The notes under the pieces were generated by a model that saw only the letters and a program-made list of their open reading frames with translations, searched no databases and was not told the DNA's origin. A stretch of 64,000 bases of DNA from Candidatus Kosakonia sp. 282A-S69 (GTDB taxonomy: Bacteria > Pseudomonadota > Gammaproteobacteria > Enterobacterales > Enterobacteriaceae): positions 1,725,672-1,789,671 of the forward strand of contig NZ_JAROAU010000003.1 of the NCBI RefSeq assembly GCF_029433855.1, written 5' to 3'. Shown here piece after piece: positions 9,222 to 18,612 of this stretch; positions within the stretch are counted from its first letter, which is position 1, and every line of letters begins with the position of its first letter. The translations under genes and the position numbers were made by a program.

Positions 9222-10298
9222 ATGGTGTTTCTGCGCGCAGGGCTGATCTTTATTCTCTTAACCGCGGCGACGCTCGCCGCGCCCCTTGTTCCCCCCGCCG
9301 GTTTCAGGCAGCCGCCGGCAGCGCATGCGCTGGCTGAAACGTTCTCTTGCCCCGATGCCCCACCGCCCTTTACCGGTACACTCGATTTTCGCAGTAAATA
9401 TGAAGGTTCAGATAGCGCCCGCGCCACGCTCAATCCGCAGGCGGAAGCAGCCTTCCACCAGCAAACCCGCGCCATCGCCGAAATGGAAAAATTTGTCAGC
9501 GCGCATATCACCGCCTGGCACCGCAGTGGTGATACACGTGAGGTCTCCTGTCTGGTCACCGCGCTGAATCGCTGGGCAACAGCCGGGGCGCTACTCGGCG
9601 AGGCGCGCAATCACACCGGCAAATCGATGCGCAAATGGGCGCTGGCGACCTTCTCGTCAGGCTGGCTTCAGCTGCAATTTTCGAAAAGCCATCCGCTGAG
9701 CGCCTGGCCTGAGCAGACGCAAAACATAACCCGCTGGCTGGGAGAGATGGGTGATTTGACCGCCAGCGAGTGGCGCGATTTACCGTTGAACAAAGTCAAC
9801 AACCACAGCTACTGGGCGGCATGGGCATTAATGGCAACCTCGGTGGCGACCGGGCGGCAGGATCTCTTTGACCAGTCACTGACGATCTACCGCACCGCCC
9901 TGCAACAGATTGATGCCGAGGGTTTTCTGCCCAATGAACTGCGCCGCCGCCAGCGGGCGCTTGCCTACCACAACTACGCCCTGCAACCGCTGGTGATGAT
10001 CGCCCTTTTCGCCCGCGCTAATGGGGTCGATACCCTTAAGGAAAACAGCACTGCGTTACCGCGCCTCGCCACGCAGGTGATTGCCGGGCTGGATAACCCG
10101 CAACCCTTCACCGAACGCAGCGGGGCTGCGCAGGATATCGCCTTTTTACAGCATCCGGCCAATCTCGCCTGGCTTGAGGCCTGGTGTCAGCTCGCAGACT
10201 GCGATAACGCCCTGCGCACGCGGCTGGCCAACCTGCGACCATTGCAAAACAGGCGCCTCGGCGGGCCGGTGACGCTGCTGATCGGGCCAAAAGCGTGA
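9222..10298 (+). CDS. algL: Periplasmic alginate lyase, PL5 family (AlgL-like)
   Basis: 358 residues with a Sec signal peptide (about residues 1-20, hydrophobic, ending LAA). The PL5 landmarks are all present: the NNHSYW motif at 193-198, Arg242 in RRRQRALAYHNYALQ, and Tyr249. His195, Arg242 and Tyr249 align at a constant offset of 7 with the catalytic His202, Arg249 and Tyr256 of Pseudomonas AlgL. It should cleave polymannuronate by beta-elimination in the periplasm. It lies 54 bases after the Aer-type receptor, and no alginate biosynthesis genes are nearby, so a degradative or nutritional role is likely. GGAAGGAG lies upstream of the ATG. Confidence 0.88.
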   Translation: MVFLRAGLIFILLTAATLAAPLVPPAGFRQPPAAHALAETFSCPDAPPPFTGTLDFRSKYEGSDSARATLNPQAEAAFHQQTRAIAEMEKFVSAHITAWHRSGDTREVSCLVTALNRWATAGALLGEARNHTGKSMRKWALATFSSGWLQLQFSKSHPLSAWPEQTQNITRWLGEMGDLTASEWRDLPLNKVNNHSYWAAWALMATSVATGRQDLFDQSLTIYRTALQQIDAEGFLPNELRRRQRALAYHNYALQPLVMIALFARANGVDTLKENSTALPRLATQVIAGLDNPQPFTERSGAAQDIAFLQHPANLAWLEAWCQLADCDNALRTRLANLRPLQNRRLGGPVTLLIGPKA

Positions 10299-10421
10299 CG
10301 CGGCGCACAGGGTAGCGAGACTGTTCTTAAAAGTGCCCGATACGGTTGCGATTTGCGCGACGATAGCGGAGGATAATCGTTCGGTATGGAGACATACCTT
10401 GCAATGATGTGATTGTATTTC

Positions 10422-10440
10422 GCCCGGCCAGTTACCGGGC
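10422..10440 (+). other. Small hairpin in the sra 5' region
   Basis: GCCCGG / CCGGGC with a 7-base loop, about 40 bases before the sra start. It has no U-tract (TTGTCC follows), so a terminator is doubtful. It may be part of the sra leader or mark the end of the upstream transcript. Confidence 0.35.
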
Positions 10441-10477
10441 TTGTCCTTGAAACACGCAACTGGATTAAGGAGTAAGC

Positions 10478-10615
10478 ATGAAATCGAACCGTCAGGCACG
10501 TCATCTTATGGGACTGGATTACAAAGTGTCGAACACCCGTAAGGTTGTTACTAAAGACAACAACGAAGAGACCGTTGTCTCCCACCGCTCCGGCCGTCAT
10601 CGCCGCGCGGGTTAA
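10478..10615 (+). CDS. sra: Stationary-phase 30S ribosome-associated protein Sra
   Basis: A 45-residue, very basic protein (MKSNRQARHLMGLDYKVSNT..., ending SGRHRRAG) that matches E. coli Sra (RpsV, protein D), also 45 residues. It binds 30S subunits in stationary phase. An ideal AAGGAG lies 7 bases before the ATG, and a strong terminator follows. As in E. coli it is next to maeA. The gene is too short for most automatic cut-offs. Confidence 0.95.
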   Translation: MKSNRQARHLMGLDYKVSNTRKVVTKDNNEETVVSHRSGRHRRAG

Positions 10616-10627
10616 CACCCACTCCCG

Positions 10628-10650
10628 CACCACCCTGCGGGGTGGTGTTT
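10628..10650 (+). terminator. sra terminator
   Basis: Stem CACCACCC / GGGTGGTG with loop TGCG at 10628-10647, followed by TTT. Confidence 0.8.
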
Positions 10651-11036
10651 ATCCCCGGTTTGCTTCGCACTACTCTGTCTCTGCTTTCTTCACCCGCTTC
10701 CCGTCCGCTCCCTGAACGTAAACCGCGTCATCAAAAATGAATTGACCCTGAAACTTTACGGTTGCATGCCAGTTTTCCTCGTCGGCGACCAGGCTCCGAA
10801 GGTCTATTCTGACTGCATGAAGATCGTGAACGGCTTCGGGTTTTATTTTTGTTATGCCGCCAGCCTCACGTTTCGGCTCGCCAGATACCGATTACCAGGA
10901 AAGTTGATAAAAATTCAATCAACCAATAGGTCAATCAGGAAGTATTTGCTCATTCAATGCTTTATAATTGCGCCCGCCGCTGTACCCGCGTGCGACCTCA
11001 CCCCCCGCGCGCGTTCGTTTCTCAAGGAGCTGTTAG
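10651..11036 (+). promoter_or_regulatory. maeA upstream region with candidate -10 box
   Basis: 386 bases without a credible gene. An open frame through it shows no protein-like composition. A perfect TATAAT lies at 10963-10968, which would start a transcript near 10975 with a leader of about 60 bases. No good -35 lies 17 bases upstream (AAGTAT), so an activator may be needed. AAGGAG sits just before the maeA ATG. Confidence 0.4.
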
Positions 11037-12740
11037 ATGAATGCCAAACATAATAAGAATCGGTCGCTGTATATTCCCTACGCAGGACCCGTATTGCTCG
11101 AGTTTCCCCTGCTGAACAAAGGTAGCGCCTTCAGCGTTGAAGAGCGCAGCAGTTTCAACCTGCTGGGCCTGCTACCGGAAGTGGTCGAAACCATTGAAGA
11201 GCAAGCCGAGCGCGCCTGGTTGCAGTATCAGGGCTTTAAGACCGATATCGATAAACACATTTACCTGCGTAACATTCAGGACACCAACGAAACCCTCTTC
11301 TACCGCCTCGTCGAAAACCACCTCGAAGAGATGATGCCGGTGATCTACACCCCGACGGTCGGCTGGGCGTGCGAACGCTTCTCAGATATCTACCGCCGCG
11401 CGCGCGGTGTGTTCATCTCCTGGCAAAACCGCGGCAGCATGGATGACATTCTGCAAAACGTGCCGAACCACAATATCAAAGTGATTGTGGTGACCGACGG
11501 CGAGCGCATTCTCGGCCTTGGCGACCAGGGCATTGGCGGGATGGGCATTCCTATCGGTAAGCTGTCGCTCTACACCTCCTGCGGCGGCATCAGCCCGGCT
11601 TACACCCTGCCGGTGGTGCTGGATGTCGGCACCAACAACCAGCAACTGCTCAACGATCCGCTCTATATGGGCTCCCGTCATCCGCGTATTACCGGCGATG
11701 ACTACTACGCCTTTGTGGATGAATTCATTCAGGCCGTGAAACAGCGCTGGCCGGATGTGCTGCTGCAGTTCGAAGATTTCGCGCAGAAGAACGCCATGCC
11801 GCTGCTTAATCGTTATCGCGATGAGATCTGCTCCTTTAACGATGACATTCAGGGCACGGCGGCAGTGACCGTCGGTACGCTGATAGCCGCCAGCCGCGCG
11901 GCGGGCAGCCAGCTTAGCGATCAGAAAATTGTCTTCCTCGGTGCCGGTTCAGCCGGATGTGGCATCGCCGAGCAGATCATCGCCCAGACGCAGCGTGAAG
12001 GGCTCAGCGAAGCGGCGGCGCGACAGAAAGTCTATATGGTCGACCGTTTCGGTCTGCTGACCGATGGTATGCCGAATCTGCTGCCGTTCCAGACCGGGTT
12101 AGTACAGAAACGCGAAAATCTGCAGAGCTGGGACATCGGTACGGAGAACGAAGCGATCTCCCTGCTTGATGTGGTGCGCAATGTGAAGCCGGATATCCTG
12201 ATCGGTGTCTCCGGCCAGACCGGGCTGTTCACGGAGGAGATTATCCGTGAGATGCACAAACACTGCCCGCGCCCGATCGTGATGCCGCTCTCTAACCCGA
12301 CGTCACGTGTGGAAGCGACGCCGCAGGACATTATCAGCTGGACCAACGGCATGGCGCTGGTTGCCACCGGCAGCCCGTTTGCCCCGGTGCAGTGGCAGGA
12401 TAAAACCTTCCCGATTGCCCAGTGCAACAACGCCTATATCTTCCCGGGCATCGGCCTTGGCGTCATCTCTTCCGGCGCATCGCGTATCACTGACGATATG
12501 CTGATGGCGGCAAGTGAGACGCTGGCTGAGTACTCGCCGCTGCTGCTTAACGGCGAAGGGCTGGTGCTGCCGGAGCTGAAGGATATTCAGGTAGTGTCGC
12601 GTGCGATTGCCTTTGCCGTTGGTAAAATGGCGCAGCAGCAGGGTGTGGCGGTGAAAACCTCCCCTGAAGCGCTGAAGCAGGCCATTGATGACAACTTCTG
12701 GGAGCCGCAGTACCGCAACTACCGCCGTACCTCGATTTAA
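11037..12740 (+). CDS. maeA: NAD-dependent malic enzyme
   Basis: 567 residues, nearly collinear with E. coli MaeA (SfcA, 565 residues). It shows the family motifs: [18 protein letters not shown] at the N-terminus, the substrate/metal region [28 protein letters not shown], and the dinucleotide fold [13 protein letters not shown]. It decarboxylates L-malate to pyruvate with reduction of NAD+, feeding gluconeogenic growth and C4-acid use. It is monocistronic, with AAGGAG before the ATG and a strong terminator after it. The order sra-maeA-adhP is as in E. coli except for the ABC-F gene inserted before adhP. Confidence 0.96.
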   Translation: MNAKHNKNRSLYIPYAGPVLLEFPLLNKGSAFSVEERSSFNLLGLLPEVVETIEEQAERAWLQYQGFKTDIDKHIYLRNIQDTNETLFYRLVENHLEEMMPVIYTPTVGWACERFSDIYRRARGVFISWQNRGSMDDILQNVPNHNIKVIVVTDGERILGLGDQGIGGMGIPIGKLSLYTSCGGISPAYTLPVVLDVGTNNQQLLNDPLYMGSRHPRITGDDYYAFVDEFIQAVKQRWPDVLLQFEDFAQKNAMPLLNRYRDEICSFNDDIQGTAAVTVGTLIAASRAAGSQLSDQKIVFLGAGSAGCGIAEQIIAQTQREGLSEAAARQKVYMVDRFGLLTDGMPNLLPFQTGLVQKRENLQSWDIGTENEAISLLDVVRNVKPDILIGVSGQTGLFTEEIIREMHKHCPRPIVMPLSNPTSRVEATPQDIISWTNGMALVATGSPFAPVQWQDKTFPIAQCNNAYIFPGIGLGVISSGASRITDDMLMAASETLAEYSPLLLNGEGLVLPELKDIQVVSRAIAFAVGKMAQQQGVAVKTSPEALKQAIDDNFWEPQYRNYRRTSI

Positions 12741-12752
12741 CTCTCACCGCAA

Positions 12753-12779
12753 CCCGGAGCACACCGCTCCGGGTTTTTT
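12753..12779 (+). terminator. maeA terminator
   Basis: CCCGGAGC-ACACC-GCTCCGGG followed by TTTTTT. Confidence 0.9.
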
Positions 12780-12858
12780 GTTGCTGGTAAATCATTCACT
12801 TCCTCGCTAAACTCCTTTTTACCCATCAACTTACTGAATATAAAAAAGGAGGCTACCT

Positions 12859-12942
12859 ATGCTGTATTGTGAATTGTTTGACTATTCACATGCATTTGGC
12901 GATCGCGCCAGCTCAAGCGTTACCGGTATCGTGCTGCGATAA
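12859..12942 (+). CDS. Candidate 27-residue leader peptide upstream of the ABC-F gene
   Basis: ATG at 12859 follows a near-perfect AAGGAGG with ideal spacing and opens a frame MLYCELFDYSHAFGDRASSS... ending VTGIVLR and TAA at 12940-12942. The end of the frame contains GCTCAAGC (12911-12918), which can pair with GCTTGAGC (12948-12955) or, alternatively, through CTCAAG with CTTGAG (13035-13040) at the ribosome site of the ABC-F gene. A further hairpin, AGGCGT/ACGCCT at 13013-13028, lies just before that site. This suggests translation-coupled control of the downstream gene. That it is translated and regulatory is inferred; I know of no homologue. Confidence 0.5.
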   Translation: MLYCELFDYSHAFGDRASSSVTGIVLR

Positions 12943-13046
12943 CCTCTGCTTGAGCGAAGCATAACTCTCCCTTCCCTCGGGCTTACCGGGTTGTCGTCAG
13001 CGATGTTTGACGAGGCGTTTTCACGCCTGTAACTCTTGAGTAAGCA

Positions 13047-14756
13047 ATGAGCACACTACTATCTGCACAATCAATCCGTGTTGAGACCGCGTTCGGTCCG
13101 CTGTTTTCTGACCTCTCCTTTACCCTGAAAAAGGGCGATCGCCTCGGGCTTATTGGCGACAATGGCTGCGGCAAAAGCACCCTGCTGAAGGTGCTTGATG
13201 GCACTCTCTCCCCGCTTTCCGGTACGGTGACACAGGCGCACCACTGCCTGCTGGCGCGCGTGGAACAACATCTTCCCAATGCGCTGCTGGCGATGACGCT
13301 GCTTGATGCCGTGCTGGCACGGATCCCCCCTGCTGAACGGGAAACCCAGCGCTGGCGCGCAGAAACGCTGCTCGCCACAATGGGGCTCAACGAACAGGAG
13401 ATTGCCTTAACGGCCGCGACGCTGAGCGGCGGGCAACATACCCGGCTGCTGCTGGCGCGGGCGCTGATCCGCGAGCCCGATCTGCTGTTACTGGACGAAC
13501 CGGGCAACCACCTCGATCTGCCAACCCTGCTGTGGCTGGAGCAGTTTCTGCAAAGCTGGTCCGGCAGCTTTGTGATGGTCTCCCACGACGCCGCGCTGCT
13601 GGATGCCGTCACCAACGGTACGTGGATCCTGCGCGACCAGACGCTGCACGGCTTCGCCTTACCCTGCACCCTGGCGCGCAACGCGCTGGAGGAGCGGGAT
13701 GAGAGCGATGTCCTGCGGCATAAAGCGGAGCAGAAGGAGATTGACCGCGTGACTGCCAGTGCTAAACGGCTGGCGACATGGGGACGCGTCTACGACAACG
13801 AAGACCTGGCGCGCAAAGCGAAACAGATGGTTCGCCAGGTGGAACGTCTGAAAGCGAGCCAGACGTCGCTGACCGACGGCAGCCAGTGGCGGCTGGCGCT
13901 GCACGGCGAGCCCTTAGCGGCTGACCGTTTGCTGGAGATGGAGAACCTGGCGGTCTCTGCCGTGCCGGGGCTGCCCGCGCTGTTCCGTATCCCGCTTACC
14001 CGCCTGAAAAGCGGCGATCGGGTGGCGGTGCTCGGACGCAACGGCTGCGGGAAATCCTCCCTGCTCAGGCTTATCTGGCAGGTTTACCACCAGCAGGCGT
14101 TCGACGGCCTGCGCCTGCATCCGCGGCTGCATGCCGGGTATTACGATCAGAGCCTGCACCAGTTGCCGGATGAAGCGACCCTGTTCGATGCGCTGGAGCC
14201 TTTCGCCCCCGCGCCAGGTGAGAGGAAAATGGCGTTGATCAGCGCCGGGTTTGCCTTCTCTCGTCATGGTCAGCGTGTGGCAACGCTCAGCGGTGGCGAG
14301 CGCTCACGGCTGCTCTTTGTCGGGCTGTCGCTGGCGCGCTTTAACCTGCTGATGCTTGATGAGCCGACCAACCATCTTGATATGGCGGGCAAAGAGGCGC
14401 TGGCCCAGGCGCTAACAGCGTTCAGCGGCGGCGTGCTGCTGGTGAGCCACGACCGGCAACTCATCAGCCAGAGCTGTAACCGCTTCTGGCTGGTGGAAGA
14501 GGGTCAACTGAGCGAGTGGCATGATGCAGACGCGGTGTTTGCGCGTCTGCGTGAACGCGCTGGCTCGGCGGTGGCGGCGGTTGACGCACAGCCCGGCCAC
14601 GCCGCTTTGCCGGACGATGCCGATATCCTGCTGGAGCGGTTAATCGATCTGGAAACGCGGCTGGAGGAGGATCTGGCGCGCAAAGCGAAGCATCAAAAGC
14701 CCCAGCTGCAGGCGCAGTGGCGCGAGGAGATTGCGCGTCTTCGCTTACTGCTGTAG
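13047..14756 (+). CDS. ABC-F family ATPase (ribosome-associated type)
   Basis: 569 residues with two ABC domains and no membrane segments. Domain 1 has Walker A GDNGCGKST (37-45), signature LSGGQ (126-130) and Walker B/D-loop DEPGNHLD (150-157). Domain 2 has GRNGCGKSS, LSGGERSRLLF and DEPTNHLD. A charged helical linker (about 225-280) joins them, followed by a C-terminal coiled-coil tail rich in Arg, Leu and Glu. This is the ABC-F plan: such proteins bind the ribosomal E site as translation factors or antibiotic-resistance proteins. It is not EttA, Uup, YbiT or YheS by its motifs and length. Gly replaces the usual Thr in the first DEPTNHLD. It is preceded by a possible leader peptide and its own ribosome site (TTGAGTAAGCA) is weak. 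Confidence 0.85.
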   Translation: MSTLLSAQSIRVETAFGPLFSDLSFTLKKGDRLGLIGDNGCGKSTLLKVLDGTLSPLSGTVTQAHHCLLARVEQHLPNALLAMTLLDAVLARIPPAERETQRWRAETLLATMGLNEQEIALTAATLSGGQHTRLLLARALIREPDLLLLDEPGNHLDLPTLLWLEQFLQSWSGSFVMVSHDAALLDAVTNGTWILRDQTLHGFALPCTLARNALEERDESDVLRHKAEQKEIDRVTASAKRLATWGRVYDNEDLARKAKQMVRQVERLKASQTSLTDGSQWRLALHGEPLAADRLLEMENLAVSAVPGLPALFRIPLTRLKSGDRVAVLGRNGCGKSSLLRLIWQVYHQQAFDGLRLHPRLHAGYYDQSLHQLPDEATLFDALEPFAPAPGERKMALISAGFAFSRHGQRVATLSGGERSRLLFVGLSLARFNLLMLDEPTNHLDMAGKEALAQALTAFSGGVLLVSHDRQLISQSCNRFWLVEEGQLSEWHDADAVFARLRERAGSAVAAVDAQPGHAALPDDADILLERLIDLETRLEEDLARKAKHQKPQLQAQWREEIARLRLLL

Positions 14757-14775
14757 TCGTTTTACTTTTCCTGTA

Positions 14776-14800
14776 AAGGCACCGTAAGGTGCCTTTTTTT
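14776..14800 (+). terminator. Terminator after the ABC-F gene
   Basis: AAGGCACC-GTAA-GGTGCCTT followed by TTTTT. Confidence 0.92.
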
Positions 14801-15025
14801 GCATATTCCCCACACATTGATGACATCTGCGCAGCACGATTTGTAACCGTATTAACCGTATGATTACTAACCATTTACCCTACCTGATATAAGGGTAATG
14901 CCAGCAAAGTATGTCATTCTGTTGCCAGGCTATTGAATCCCTTCCCTGAACCATTAACTCTTAAAGGGTATAGGGGGATGAAGCGATAGCGCTTCATCGT
15001 ACTTTTGCCAGCAAGGAGATTAAAG

Positions 15026-16036
15026 ATGAAAGCTGCGGTTGTTACTCAGGATCACCAGGTCACTATTGCAGAGAAGACGCTGCGCCCGCTGAAACATGGC
15101 GAAGCACTGCTGAAAATGGAGTGTTGCGGCGTGTGCCACACCGATCTGCATGTTAAAAATGGTGATTTTGGCGACAAAACCGGGGTGATCCTCGGTCATG
15201 AAGGGATTGGCATCGTCACGGAGATCGCCGAAGGCGTCACCTCGCTTAAACCGGGCGATCGCGCCTCTGTTGCGCGGTTTTTCCAGGGCTGCGGTCACTG
15301 CGAATATTGCAACAGCGGCAATGAAACCCTCTGCCGCGATGTGGTCAACGCCGGTTACACCGCAGATGGCGGCATGGCGCAGGAGTGCATTGTGGTGGCG
15401 GATTACGCGGTAAAAGTGCCGGACGGCCTCGGCTCCGCGGAAGCCAGCAGCATCACCTGCGCGGGTGTCACCACCTATAAAGCGGTGAAAGTGTCGCAGA
15501 TCAAACCGGGTCAGTGGATCGCAATTTATGGTCTGGGCGGCCTCGGCAATCTGGCGTTGCAGTACGCGAAAAATGTTTTTAATGCCAAAGTGATCGCCAT
15601 TGATGTTAATGACGAACAGCTTAAGCTTGCCGCCAGCATGGGTGCCGATCTGACCATCAACTCGCGCAGCGAAGATGCAGCGAAAGTGGTGCAGGAGAAA
15701 ACCGGCGGTGCGCATGCGGCCGTGGTTACCGCCGTGGCGAAATCAGCCTTTAACTCTGCGGTTGACGCCGTGCGCGCCGGTGGACGCGTTGTCGCCGTTG
15801 GTCTGCCGCCGGAAGCGATGAGCCTTAATATTCCGCGTCTGGTGCTGGACGGCATCCAGGTAGTGGGTTCGCTGGTCGGCACCCGCCAGGATCTGAGCGA
15901 AGCATTCCAGTTCGCCGCCGAAGGGAAAGTGGTGCCGAAAGTCGCCCTGCGCCCGCTGGAAGATATCAACGCCATCTTTAAAGAGATGGAGCAAGGCCAG
16001 ATCCGTGGCCGTATGGTGATCGATTTACGTCATTGA
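15026..16036 (+). CDS. adhP: Propanol-preferring (ethanol-active) zinc alcohol dehydrogenase
   Basis: 336 residues, the same length as E. coli AdhP. Catalytic zinc ligands Cys37, His58 and Cys145 and the four structural zinc cysteines Cys89, Cys92, Cys95 and Cys103 are all present. The NAD-binding motif is [12 protein letters not shown]. It interconverts alcohols and aldehydes with NAD+. The ATG at 15026 is preceded by AAGGAG; an upstream TTG at 15005 in the same frame lies ahead of that site and is not used. The 225 bases upstream hold the promoter, but no operator could be assigned. Confidence 0.95.
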   Translation: MKAAVVTQDHQVTIAEKTLRPLKHGEALLKMECCGVCHTDLHVKNGDFGDKTGVILGHEGIGIVTEIAEGVTSLKPGDRASVARFFQGCGHCEYCNSGNETLCRDVVNAGYTADGGMAQECIVVADYAVKVPDGLGSAEASSITCAGVTTYKAVKVSQIKPGQWIAIYGLGGLGNLALQYAKNVFNAKVIAIDVNDEQLKLAASMGADLTINSRSEDAAKVVQEKTGGAHAAVVTAVAKSAFNSAVDAVRAGGRVVAVGLPPEAMSLNIPRLVLDGIQVVGSLVGTRQDLSEAFQFAAEGKVVPKVALRPLEDINAIFKEMEQGQIRGRMVIDLRH

Positions 16037-16044
16037 TCGCGCAC

Positions 16045-16070
16045 GGTGCAGGGTGCTTGCGCCCTGCACC
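16045..16070 (+). terminator. Hairpin after adhP
   Basis: Perfect 9-bp stem GGTGCAGGG / CCCTGCACC. There is no uridine run after it, so it may act as a 3' stabiliser or a weak terminator. Confidence 0.5.
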
Positions 16071-16211
16071 GCTCTCACAATTGCACCCCATCCCCGCCGT
16101 TTTGCGTTTTTCTGAAAAGCTTGTCTCATCTCCTCTATTCCCTTGTTCTGGCGCTCCCTGGTTGATGAGGGCGAGATTCAAATACGAGATAACAAAGGAA
16201 TTCACCGCTTA

Positions 16212-16240
16212 TCGGATGATGCGGCGCTTATCCGGCCTAC
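16212..16240. repeat. REP-like element
   Basis: TCGGATGATGCGGCGCTTAT followed by CCGGCCTAC, a single REP unit between the convergent adhP and araJ genes. Confidence 0.65.
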
Positions 16241-16303
16241 GGAGCATTGACTCTCTCATCTTCTGCTGGCGGGATAAGGCATAAGTCGCCACCCGGTCAC
16301 GCG

Positions 16304-17473
16304 TTACACTGTCACCACTTCTGCCTGATGCCTGGTAATGCGACGGTTGTAAATCAGCAGCGAAGCGAGCGCGGCGAAGGTCAACACCGCCGCTGGCAGC
16401 GCCAGATAGTCATAGGTCAAGCCGAAAGCGATAATCAGCCCGCCAAACCATGCCCCCACCGCGTTACCGAAATTAAACGCCATCTGCCCACCTGCGGCAC
16501 CCAGCATTTCGCCGCCCTTCGCATTTTGCAGCAGCATAATTTGCAGCGGCGCGGAGAGCGCAAACAGCCCGGCACAGCATAAAAAGCCTAACGAAAGCGC
16601 ACCCGCTTTGCTGTCACCGAGGAAAAATAGCGCCACCATCGCCAGCATGATCACCAGTTCAGTCGCTGCCGCAATGCGTATCGGGCTGAACCTCGCCGAC
16701 AGTTTGCCGCTGAACATGTTCCCCAGCACCATCCCCAGCCCCATAAGCATCATAATCAGCGTCATGGCGTTTTGCGAAAAACCGGAGACGCTCACCATAA
16801 AGGGCTTCACGTAGCTGAACCAGGCAAAAACCCCGGCATTACCAAACATGGTGGCGGCGAAAATCAGCCACGGCTCCGGCTTTTTCAGAAAGTGAAACTG
16901 CTCGCTCAGGCGGGTCGGCGCGGTGTCATACAGGCTCGGTACCCAGAAAATGACCGACACCATTACCAGCACAAAGAAGAGCGAGATCAGCACAAAGGTG
17001 TAGCGCCAGCTAAAGAGATGCCCGATCCACGTACCAAGAGGTATACCGATCAGGTTAGCGACGGTCATCCCGGCAATCATCCCGGCCACTGCCATTGTCA
17101 CTTTGCCCGGCGGCGCGATTTTAGAGAGGATAATGGCGCCGACGCCAAAAATAGCCCCGTGCGGGAAACCAGAGATCAGCCGGCCAATCACCAGCATCGG
17201 GTAGGCGCTGGAGAAGGTGAAAATCGTGTTACCGACAAAACAGAGCGCCACCAGAAAGAGCAGCACTTTTTTGAGGGAAAACCGACTGGAGAAGATTGCC
17301 ATGATTGGCGCGCCAATCACCACCCCCGCCGCATACGCGGAGATCATATGCCCCGCCGACGGAATGGAGATCCCCACGTTATTCGCAAGCTCCGTCAACA
17401 CGCCCATAATACCGAACTCAGCCATCCCAAGACCAAAGGTCGCAAGTGCCAGCGAAAAAACCGTTTTTTTCAT
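16304..17473 (-). CDS. araJ: MFS efflux transporter AraJ
   Basis: About 389 residues with twelve hydrophobic segments. It aligns closely with E. coli AraJ at the N-terminus (SLALATFGLGMAEFGIMGVL) and in the loop FAATMFGNAGVFAWFSYVKP. It is a DHA1-type drug/sugar exporter. In E. coli the gene is arabinose-induced but not needed for arabinose use. Start at MKKTVFS is chosen by homology; an ATG four codons upstream is also possible. E. coli araJ lies elsewhere, so the location differs. No AraC gene is adjacent. Confidence 0.85.
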   Translation of the reverse strand: MKKTVFSLALATFGLGMAEFGIMGVLTELANNVGISIPSAGHMISAYAAGVVIGAPIMAIFSSRFSLKKVLLFLVALCFVGNTIFTFSSAYPMLVIGRLISGFPHGAIFGVGAIILSKIAPPGKVTMAVAGMIAGMTVANLIGIPLGTWIGHLFSWRYTFVLISLFFVLVMVSVIFWVPSLYDTAPTRLSEQFHFLKKPEPWLIFAATMFGNAGVFAWFSYVKPFMVSVSGFSQNAMTLIMMLMGLGMVLGNMFSGKLSARFSPIRIAAATELVIMLAMVALFFLGDSKAGALSLGFLCCAGLFALSAPLQIMLLQNAKGGEMLGAAGGQMAFNFGNAVGAWFGGLIIAFGLTYDYLALPAAVLTFAALASLLIYNRRITRHQAEVVTV

Positions 17474-17591
17474 ACCACTAACCACTTATTGAAAGTTTGC
17501 GACGGGCATTATTGACCATTCGCGTAAGGCAGACCAGTTGAAACCTGCCCGCTGACGTTTTAATCCATGAATACAGTTTTTCTGCCCCTGC

Positions 17592-18503
17592 CTAATCAAC
17601 CGGGCTCTGCAGCCCCTGCTGCAGAAAATCAATTAGCGCTCGTGTTTTGACCGGCAGATAGCGTCGGCTGGAGTAGATCGCAACCAGACGCAGCGGCGCG
17701 GCCGCCTCAGGGAAAGCGATCTCCACCAGACGCCCCTCGTCGATGGGCTGCCGGCAGGCATGGTTTGACAGGATGGCGAAGCCCACTCCCGCCAGCGCAG
17801 CTTTAAAGGCCATCTCACCACTGTTAACGCGATAATGGCCCTTCACGTTGACCACCTCATGCTTACCCGCCGCATCGACAAATTGCCAGGCCGCGCCGTT
17901 CAGTGCGCTGACGGTGGTAATGCAGGGTAAGGTTTCAAACTGGCGGATGGAAACCGGCAGACCATAGCGTTCAATTAACGCGGGCGCAGCCACGATAGTG
18001 CAGGGAAACGTTGCCAGAGGACGGGCGATGTAATCGCTGTCATCCAGCTCTCCGCGGGTGACGATAACGGCGACATCCACCTCTTCGCGCAGGGATTCGA
18101 AGCCGGACAAATTGGTTATGCAGCTTATCTCCAGGGCCGGGTAACGGCAGGCGAACTCTGCCAGCAGATCGCCAAGGAGCGCTGGCCCCATCTCGCTCGG
18201 AATGCAAATGCGCAGCGGCCCTTTGAGCTGCACCTGCCGCGACATCAACTCCGCCTCCGTCTGCTCCAGCGACTCAAGCAGGGGTTTGGAGCGCGTGTAG
18301 AGAAGCTGCCCGGAGGGTGTCAGTTTCCGGTGACGCGTCGTGCGCTCGATAAGCTGCACGTTGAGCATCTCTTCAAGCCGGGCAACCGTCCGGCTGACAT
18401 TTGATGTCGGCATAGCCAGCGCCTTCGCCGCCGCCACAAAACTCCCTTTATCCACCACCGCACAGAAGATCTTCAACGCGGTGAAATCGAGTCCTGCCCG
18501 CAT
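17592..18503 (-). CDS. LysR-family transcriptional regulator
   Basis: About 303 residues. The N-terminal winged helix-turn-helix is clear (FTALKIFCAVVDKGSFVAAAKALAMPTSNVSRTVARLEEML), and the C-terminal substrate-binding fold follows. It is the CrgA-like type, with LKGPLRICIPSEMGP. Start is chosen at MRAGLDFTALKIF, since the longer frame adds residues outside the family pattern. It is divergent from the MFS gene at 18613 with about 110 bases between, so it probably regulates that exporter and itself. The inducer is unknown. Confidence 0.82.
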   Translation of the reverse strand: MRAGLDFTALKIFCAVVDKGSFVAAAKALAMPTSNVSRTVARLEEMLNVQLIERTTRHRKLTPSGQLLYTRSKPLLESLEQTEAELMSRQVQLKGPLRICIPSEMGPALLGDLLAEFACRYPALEISCITNLSGFESLREEVDVAVIVTRGELDDSDYIARPLATFPCTIVAAPALIERYGLPVSIRQFETLPCITTVSALNGAAWQFVDAAGKHEVVNVKGHYRVNSGEMAFKAALAGVGFAILSNHACRQPIDEGRLVEIAFPEAAAPLRLVAIYSSRRYLPVKTRALIDFLQQGLQSPVD

Positions 18504-18612
18504 ATTTATCCCACTTTTGATAACAATGATGGTCATTTTTACCGACTTATTCTCAAAACCGCCAGGTATTAGAGTGCCCACTCCCCTTTTTTACAGGTTC
18601 AACTTATTGCTT

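Noticed and set aside
10742-11053. 103-codon frame upstream of maeA
   Set aside because: It overlaps the maeA start, contains the promoter -10 box, and has no protein-like features or ribosome site.
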